Source of the DNA: an uncultured Oscillospiraceae bacterium
GTDB lineage: Bacteria; Bacillota; Clostridia; Oscillospirales; Acutalibacteraceae
Assembly (NCBI GenBank): GCA_959601025.1
Contig: CAUGOD010000005.1
Span: 1 to 64,000 of the forward strand
Length of the DNA: 64,000 nucleotides
Direction of reading: 5' to 3'
Shown: piece after piece, positions 59,339 to 64,000 of the stretch
How the letters are laid out: every line of letters starts with the position of its first letter
How positions within the stretch are numbered: position 1 is the stretch's first letter
The notes under the pieces: model-generated
Database searches by the model: none
What the model saw: only the letters and a program-made list of their open reading frames with translations
Told to the model about the DNA's origin: nothing
Position numbers and translations under genes: made by a program

Positions 59339-60532
59339 CTATTCCAGCCGGAGCGCGTCCACCGGGCGGAGCTTTGCCGCCTTGACGGCGGGATAGACGC
59401 CGAATATTGCTCCCAGCAATACAGAGAAAGCGATCAGCAGAGCAAAATCCGTCCAGGCGATCGGCACGGTCATTCCGAACGTCTGCATACCAATCCAGGA
59501 AATACCGCCGCCGACAGCTACGCCGATCAGACTCCCCATCAGAGAGATGATCACCGCTTCCGCCAGAAATTCAAAAAGTATCCGTCCACGGGAAGCGCCG
59601 ATCGCCTTTTTCACACCGATTTCCCTCGTACGTTCGTTGACGGAGACCAGCATGATGGTCATGATCCCCAGGCCGGAAACGATCAGGGAAATACCGCTGA
59701 TCGCCGTCAGCACAAGGCTGACGATATCCAGCAGGTTCCCCAGCTTGTCCCGTTGTGTGGACAGGTTATCGGTACGGAAAAAGCCGTCGTTGTTGGTTGT
59801 ACGCTGAAGTCGGCTTAAAATCAAATTTTCCGTTGCCGCTACGTCAGCGGAGGCGTCTACCCGAACCGCCACCTGATCGAAGTTTTCCCGCCCGGTCAGG
59901 GTCTGCATTGTGCTGTACGGGATATATACCATACTGGGAATGAATTCACCCAAACTTTGCAGCAGGCTGCTTCCCGCTTCCGCCACCCCGATAATCCGGA
60001 ATTTCTGCTGGATTCCAGCAATCTGTATCGTGATGGTTTTCCCCGTGATGTTCTCCCGGCCGTAAGCTTCCCTGGCCAGCGTTTCGTCGACCACGCAAAC
60101 CAGCGAGCTGGACTGGACGTCTCCCCGGGAAATCAGGCGGCCATGCTTCAGCGTAAGGGAGATGGCCTGCCGGGCGCCGGTGTCAATCCCGCAGATCAGC
60201 GTATTGCTCTGAACATTCCGCAGTGTGGATAGAGAGTATTCAATCATCAGGGGCGTGGCTGTCTCCACATGGCTGGTGCTCCGGATGAGATTCAGGTTTT
60301 CCAAAGAGATGCCACTCTGTCCATCCGACGAAGCGGAAGCGTTCGTGCTGATGGACAGCCCGCTGACTCCCAAGCTTTCCAACTCCTGATTCACCGCTGT
60401 TCGTCCGGCGCTGCTGATCATGGAAACAATCACCACCATTGTCACGCCGATCGTGATGCTTCCCATGGTAAGAAGGGTACGAAGCCGCTTCCGGGACAGG
60501 TTTTTTACTGCACACAGCAAAACGTCAGGCAT
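59339..60532 (-). CDS. MacB-type ABC transporter permease
   Basis: A 397-residue permease with one N-terminal helix, a large external domain (about 50-270) and three C-terminal helices. The family features are LSRKRLRTLLTMGSITIGV at the start and the FtsX-like end: ERTREIGVKKAIGASRGRIL, and KAAKLRPVDALRLE. No nucleotide-binding domain is fused, and none is encoded nearby, so the ATPase must come from elsewhere. The ATG at 60532 has GGGGGAG seven bases upstream. It overlaps the preceding HlyD-type gene by eight bases, so the pair is co-translated. Confidence 0.92.
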   Translation of the reverse strand: MPDVLLCAVKNLSRKRLRTLLTMGSITIGVTMVVIVSMISSAGRTAVNQELESLGVSGLSISTNASASSDGQSGISLENLNLIRSTSHVETATPLMIEYSLSTLRNVQSNTLICGIDTGARQAISLTLKHGRLISRGDVQSSSLVCVVDETLAREAYGRENITGKTITIQIAGIQQKFRIIGVAEAGSSLLQSLGEFIPSMVYIPYSTMQTLTGRENFDQVAVRVDASADVAATENLILSRLQRTTNNDGFFRTDNLSTQRDKLGNLLDIVSLVLTAISGISLIVSGLGIMTIMLVSVNERTREIGVKKAIGASRGRILFEFLAEAVIISLMGSLIGVAVGGGISWIGMQTFGMTVPIAWTDFALLIAFSVLLGAIFGVYPAVKAAKLRPVDALRLE

Positions 60533-61505
60533 TGGTGGTCTCCCCCTCTCCGGAAACGACCACCGTCTGCCCATCCCGGTCGATATCGCCCGGGTTTTGA
60601 ATCACGCAGTCGCCGGCGTACAAACCGTCCGTCACTTCAAAGCCGTCGTTCCATTCCTTTGCCGTCTGAATGACTCGCTTAACCGCTTTCCCGTCCTGCC
60701 AAAGGTACACATATTCCTGATTTTTTTCATCTTGTAAAACGTATTCATAGGGAATAATAATGCATTCCTCTACGCTTCCGATTTCAATACGGGATTTGGC
60801 GGAAAGCCCCGGTTTGAGAGAGTCGTCCCGTTCTAACAGGGAGATGATAGCGTCCACCACAGTCTCGCTGGTGGTGCCGGAATACTGCTGCCGGGCGGAG
60901 GGAGAAATATAGGTCACTGTCCCTGCGTATCCTTCTTCCCGGAAAGCGGTACCGCTGACGGTCGCCCTTTGTCCCAATACGATATCGCGCAGGTTGTTCT
61001 CATGGATGGTTACCTTGACCTGCAGCGCGTCGCTGGAGGAAATCACCACACAGGGGGTATCGGCGTCTACCGTCTCCCCCGCTGCAACGTTCAGGGTACG
61101 GATGACGCCGTCCACCGGCGCGGAAACGCTTTTGACAATCTGCTGCTCTGGGATCAGAGCGGGCGAAATTCCTCCGGCGGACGCCAACACCTGCTTGGTG
61201 GCGGCGACATCCACCGTGAATAGGATATCCCCCTTTTGGACCGCGTCTCCCGCCTGTACGGAAACAGTATCGGCAATACAGGGCATTTCCACATAAACGT
61301 CTTCGCTGTCCGCCGCTTCGATCCGTCCGGTACAGGTTACGGTATCCGTGGCAGAGCGGGCCTCCACGGTGTACAGGGTAACGACGGGAGCGGATTTTTC
61401 CATAAGCGGCCGGGAAATCAGGATGCCGGAAATTGCTAGCGCTGTAAAGGTGAACAGCAGTCCATATGTTTTTTTCGTCGCTTTCTCCGCTTTCCAATCC
61501 TTCAT
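60525..61505 (-). CDS. HlyD-family periplasmic adaptor-like protein (membrane fusion protein)
   Basis: A 326-residue protein anchored by an N-terminal helix (GLLFTFTALAISGILIS). Behind it come a lipoyl-like half-motif (DSVQAGDAVQKGDILFTVDV, reading VSVQAGDAV), a second half (IVKSVSAPVDGVIRTLNVAA), a beta-barrel segment (VTIHENNLRDIVLGQRATV) and a membrane-proximal end. It is the partner of the MacB-type permease in three-part exporters; in Gram-positive bacteria such pairs export peptides or antibiotics, or act in stress. Its start has AAAGGCG about ten bases upstream. The ATPase subunit is missing from the operon. Confidence 0.9.
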   Translation of the reverse strand: MKDWKAEKATKKTYGLLFTFTALAISGILISRPLMEKSAPVVTLYTVEARSATDTVTCTGRIEAADSEDVYVEMPCIADTVSVQAGDAVQKGDILFTVDVAATKQVLASAGGISPALIPEQQIVKSVSAPVDGVIRTLNVAAGETVDADTPCVVISSSDALQVKVTIHENNLRDIVLGQRATVSGTAFREEGYAGTVTYISPSARQQYSGTTSETVVDAIISLLERDDSLKPGLSAKSRIEIGSVEECIIIPYEYVLQDEKNQEYVYLWQDGKAVKRVIQTAKEWNDGFEVTDGLYAGDCVIQNPGDIDRDGQTVVVSGEGETTNA

Positions 61506-61764
61506 ATCCCCACGCCTTTCACAACAGCAAAGTTCATGCCTTTATTCTGTGGAGGAACGCGTGGAATATGTCCTCTATTTTTCACCAATCCCGAAAAAAG
61601 AAGCAGTTGCAAAATGGCATAAATATTCGCCCGGACAAGGAAAAAGCGCGGTTTCACGCCGAAAAAACGTGAAATGCGGGCCACAATCTATGGCCCGCAA
61701 GCAATTTTCCAAGGGCGGCGGTAAATCACTTCCTTTTGCAACAGCCCCTCGAAATGAAAGCCGG

Positions 61765-63129
61765 TTATCCCAGCGCCTCATAGGCGTCCCGCAGCATACG
61801 GACGCCGACCAGCTCAACGTCCGACCGCTTGGGAAGCGATCGGAAATTTTGATAGGGAAGCACGACTTTATGAAAGCCAAGCCGAACTGCCTCATTAATC
61901 CTGGCTTCCGCATTGGTCACCGCCCGAATTTCCCCCGCCAGCCCGACTTCTCCGAAAGCCACCACATCGTCGCTGAGCGCTTTGTCCTTCAGGCTTGAAA
62001 TCAGAGACAGCGCCACCGGCAGATCGGCGGCCGGCTCGTACAGCCGCAGTCCGCCGACGACGTTAACATAGGCGTCCAGATTGGAAAAAAAGTATCCGCC
62101 CCGTTTTTCCAATACCGCCAGAAGCAGCGAAAGCCGGTTATAGTCGAAGCCGGTCGCCATCCGCCGGGGATTGCCGAAGCTGGTGGGCGATATCAGCCCC
62201 TGTACCTCCGCCAGCAGCGGACGCGTTCCCTCCATCATGCAGGCGACGCAGGTGCCGCTGACGTTGGTGGGCCTTCCCTCCAGCAGCATTTTGGAGGCGT
62301 TTTCCACCTCGGCCAGGCCATAATCCCGCATTTCAAACACACCGATCTCGTTGGTAGAGCCGTATCGGTTTTTGGCACAGCGAAGAAGGCGGTAGCTGGT
62401 ATTCCGGTCCCCTTCAAAATACAGCACGCAGTCCACAATATGCTCCATGACCTTCGGGCCGGCGATCGCACCGTCCTTGTTGACATGCCCCACGATGAAA
62501 ACCGGAATATCAGCGCTTTTCGCCACTCGCATGATCGCGTTGGTGCACTCCCGCACCTGCGTTACGCTGCCCGAGGAAGAAGCGACGTTCGCCAGATTCA
62601 TTGTTTGTATGGAATCAATAATCACTAGATCCGGCGCGTCCAGACGGAAATGTTCCAGAATGGTATCCACGTCGGTCTCGCAGAGAACGTACAGGTTATC
62701 GCTGCTTACCTTTAGCCGATCGGCGCGCAGCTTGATCTGCCGCTCGGATTCTTCGCCGGAAACATACAGGATTTTCCACACCTTGCCGAGATGCTCGCAG
62801 ATTTGGAGCAGCAGCGTGGATTTTCCGATCCCGGGATCGCCGCCGATCAGCATCAGCGCTCCGTGGACAATGCCGCCGCCCAAGACGCGGTCCAGCTCCC
62901 CCAGTCCGGTTTTACAGCGCTTTTCTCCCTGTGGATTGATCTCCCCAATCCGACGGGACGCGCTGCCGGAAAGCGGCCGCGCCGCCAGTCCGGCGGACGG
63001 CCTTTCCGGCGTGCGGAGTTCCTCGTTCAGGGTATTCCATTCGCCGCAGGATGGGCATTTTCCATACCATTTCGGCGATTCAAAGCCGCATTGGGAGCAG
63101 AGATATACCGTTTTGCTTTTGGGAGGCAT
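61765..63129 (-). CDS. radA: DNA repair protein RadA
   Basis: A 454-residue RadA (Sms), a RecA-like helicase that aids homologous recombination. It has an N-terminal C4 zinc finger (YLCSQCGFESPKWYGKCPSC), Walker A LIGGDPGIGKSTLLLQICEH (near residue 93), the RadA-specific KNRYGSTNEIGVFEM motif, and a C-terminal Lon-like domain (LPVALSLISSLKDKALSDDV). The ATG at 63129 is chosen because AAAGGA lies nine bases upstream; the ATG at 63138 abuts that site. It is on the minus strand after the cwlD-like gene (44 bases). Confidence 0.96.
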   Translation of the reverse strand: MPPKSKTVYLCSQCGFESPKWYGKCPSCGEWNTLNEELRTPERPSAGLAARPLSGSASRRIGEINPQGEKRCKTGLGELDRVLGGGIVHGALMLIGGDPGIGKSTLLLQICEHLGKVWKILYVSGEESERQIKLRADRLKVSSDNLYVLCETDVDTILEHFRLDAPDLVIIDSIQTMNLANVASSSGSVTQVRECTNAIMRVAKSADIPVFIVGHVNKDGAIAGPKVMEHIVDCVLYFEGDRNTSYRLLRCAKNRYGSTNEIGVFEMRDYGLAEVENASKMLLEGRPTNVSGTCVACMMEGTRPLLAEVQGLISPTSFGNPRRMATGFDYNRLSLLLAVLEKRGGYFFSNLDAYVNVVGGLRLYEPAADLPVALSLISSLKDKALSDDVVAFGEVGLAGEIRAVTNAEARINEAVRLGFHKVVLPYQNFRSLPKRSDVELVGVRMLRDAYEALG

Positions 63130-63173
63130 GATCGTCATTCCTTTGTCGTTTTACTTCTTTTTCCGGTGACATT

Positions 63174-63902
63174 TCAGGCGTCGTAAGCCAGCACGCCGCC
63201 GACGATGGCATAAGCCATATCCTGCTGATAGCTCGGATTCTTCAGCTTTTGCAGCTCTCCGGTGTTGGACAGGAACCCGCATTCCACCAGAATTACCGGG
63301 ACCTCGGCGTTATGCAAAAGGTAAATGTCCTTCGTCCCTTTCTTCAGCTCCCGGGTATTGTCCGGCTGGAGGAGGCCGATCACGGAGGTACGTACACAGT
63401 CAGCAAGGAGCTTACTTTCCCCGCTGTTGGTTCCGTAAAAAATCTGGGTGCCGAAATACTGTGTCTGTGGGAACTGGTTTTCATGGATGCTGATGGTCAG
63501 GCGGCTGGCGTTATACAGCTTGAGACGGTTTTTCATGTCGCTGACCTTTTGGTTTTTCAGGGTTGTGACGTCCGGATCGTGGATGGAGCAGTCAGTTTCC
63601 CGGGTCATTTCTACCGGATAGCCGAGGAAACGGAGCATATCCGCCAGCGGAAGAGAAATGGCGAGATTCACATCCTTTTCCAGTGTGCCGTCCGCCGCGG
63701 AAGCGCCGCCATCCGCGCCGCCGTGTCCCGGGTCAACCAGAATAAATCCCTCATTCAGTCCGTCCACCCGCCCGACGACATTTTTCGCCGTCGTTGCCCC
63801 CGCCAGACCGACAGCATACACCGCCAGAATAACAGCCGTCAAAATACAACCCACTACCAGAACGAGTTTTAAAGCCGGTTCGCGAAGATATCGTCTTTTC
63901 AA
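63174..63902 (-). CDS. cwlD: N-acetylmuramoyl-L-alanine amidase, CwlD-like
   Basis: A 242-residue Amidase_3 enzyme. One N-terminal membrane anchor (LKLVLVVGCILTAVILAVYA) is followed by the catalytic domain: FILVDPGHGGADGGA (His), the Glu in TLEKDVNLAISL, RLTISIHENQF (His; the family usually has SIHAN or SIHLN) and VPVILVECGFLSN (Glu). In Bacillus, CwlD prepares muramic-delta-lactam in spore cortex. Two starts are possible. TTG at 63902 has GGGGTGG five bases upstream and gives a typical N-terminus (MKRRYL). The GTG at 63911 lacks a site. A hairpin covers this region (63906-63938). Confidence 0.88.
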   Translation of the reverse strand: MKRRYLREPALKLVLVVGCILTAVILAVYAVGLAGATTAKNVVGRVDGLNEGFILVDPGHGGADGGASAADGTLEKDVNLAISLPLADMLRFLGYPVEMTRETDCSIHDPDVTTLKNQKVSDMKNRLKLYNASRLTISIHENQFPQTQYFGTQIFYGTNSGESKLLADCVRTSVIGLLQPDNTRELKKGTKDIYLLHNAEVPVILVECGFLSNTGELQKLKNPSYQQDMAYAIVGGVLAYDA

Positions 63903-63905
63903 AGA

Positions 63906-63938
63906 TACCACCCCGTACAGCGTATGAACGGGGTGGTA
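63906..63938 (-). promoter_or_regulatory. Hairpin covering the ribosome binding site of the cwlD-like gene
   Basis: TACCACCCCGT (63906-63916) and ACGGGGTGGTA (63928-63938) form a perfect 11-base-pair stem over an 11-base loop. On the minus strand the 3' arm contains the GGGGTGG that would serve the TTG start at 63902. It may instead be the terminator of the upstream gene. Confidence 0.55.
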
Positions 63939-63956
63939 AAATAATACCGCGTCGGA

Positions 63957-64000
63957 TCAGCGGCGGCGTTTCTTTTTCTTCTGGGGATCGACGTAAATCA
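63957..64000 (-). CDS. C-terminal end of an unidentified protein (partial)
   Basis: Only the last 13 codons and the stop are inside the window. They read IYVDPQKKKKRRR, a basic tail. The reading frame runs off the right edge of the window, so the gene lies mostly outside. I cannot identify the family from this short piece. Its stop is about 55 bases before the start of the cwlD-like gene, so the two may be co-transcribed. Confidence 0.5.
   Translation of the reverse strand, partial: IYVDPQKKKKRRR

Overview
The window looks like chromosomal DNA of an anaerobic, endospore-forming Firmicute of the class Clostridia, most likely Oscillospirales-like. The support is a complete eight-gene spoIIIA operon, a CwlD-type amidase, the Firmicutes block nusB-xseAB-ispA-dxs-tlyA-nadK-argR-recN, a T-box leader, Shine-Dalgarno sequences of the AGGAGG type before most genes, GTG/TTG starts and moderately high G+C in the core genes. 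No phage, CRISPR array or complete insertion sequence was seen.

Layout. 0.1-2.9 kb (minus): DUF6106-like membrane protein, nnrD (NAD(P)HX repair) and a small lipoprotein. 3.1-5.1 kb: rpsB and tsf with an internal terminator. 5.2-5.9 kb: zinc-ribbon/TM2 protein. 5.9-8.6 kb: a lower-G+C accessory island with an HxlR regulator divergent from three flavin proteins, followed by a gene-poor tail rich in inverted repeats. 8.6-13.7 kb: spoIIIAA-AH. 13.8-24.6 kb: the Asp23-to-recN housekeeping run, in which many genes overlap by a few bases. 24.7-28.3 kb: membrane protein, T-box plus tyrS, a YerC/TrpR-like regulator and a methyltransferase that seems to start with CTG. 28.5-29.9 kb: hslO and tRNA-Val, tRNA-Asp and tRNA-Phe. 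29.9-30.5 kb: about 560 bases without a convincing gene.

30.5-32.7 kb: rluA (minus) and radC (plus) diverge around three tandem copies of a structured repeat of about 90 bases. The same repeat recurs at 37.5 kb in front of two tandem signal peptidase I genes. Between these lie a PHP-zinc ribbon-UvrD fusion protein of 1107 residues and an unidentified, possibly BtrH-like protein. 39-41 kb: rbgA-rnhB-yraN. 41-44.8 kb: a dipeptidase, threonine synthase, DUF1540 and a metallophosphoesterase. 44.9-51.5 kb: the protein-quality-control run tig-clpP-clpX-lon-engB. 51.6-55 kb: lysA, tRNA-Cys and guaB. 55.1-58.4 kb: a DtxR/MntR-type regulator divergent from feoA-feoB (ferrous iron uptake). 58.4-64 kb (minus): a YdcF/SanA-like protein, a MacB-type permease with its HlyD-type adaptor, radA, a cwlD-like amidase and the end of one more gene.

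Most of the window is ordinary core genome. The strongest candidate for something undescribed is the dispersed repeat family. Each unit carries an extended -10 box (TGGTATAAT or a variant), a large GC-rich stem-loop and usually a small stem-loop whose arms co-vary between copies. In both places the units are oriented so that they form the promoter and leader of the downstream gene (rluA, lepB). Other points of interest are the PHP-UvrD fusion, the orphan papain-like or BtrH-like protein, an inverted repeat in the regulator/feoA gap, and the non-canonical CTG start.
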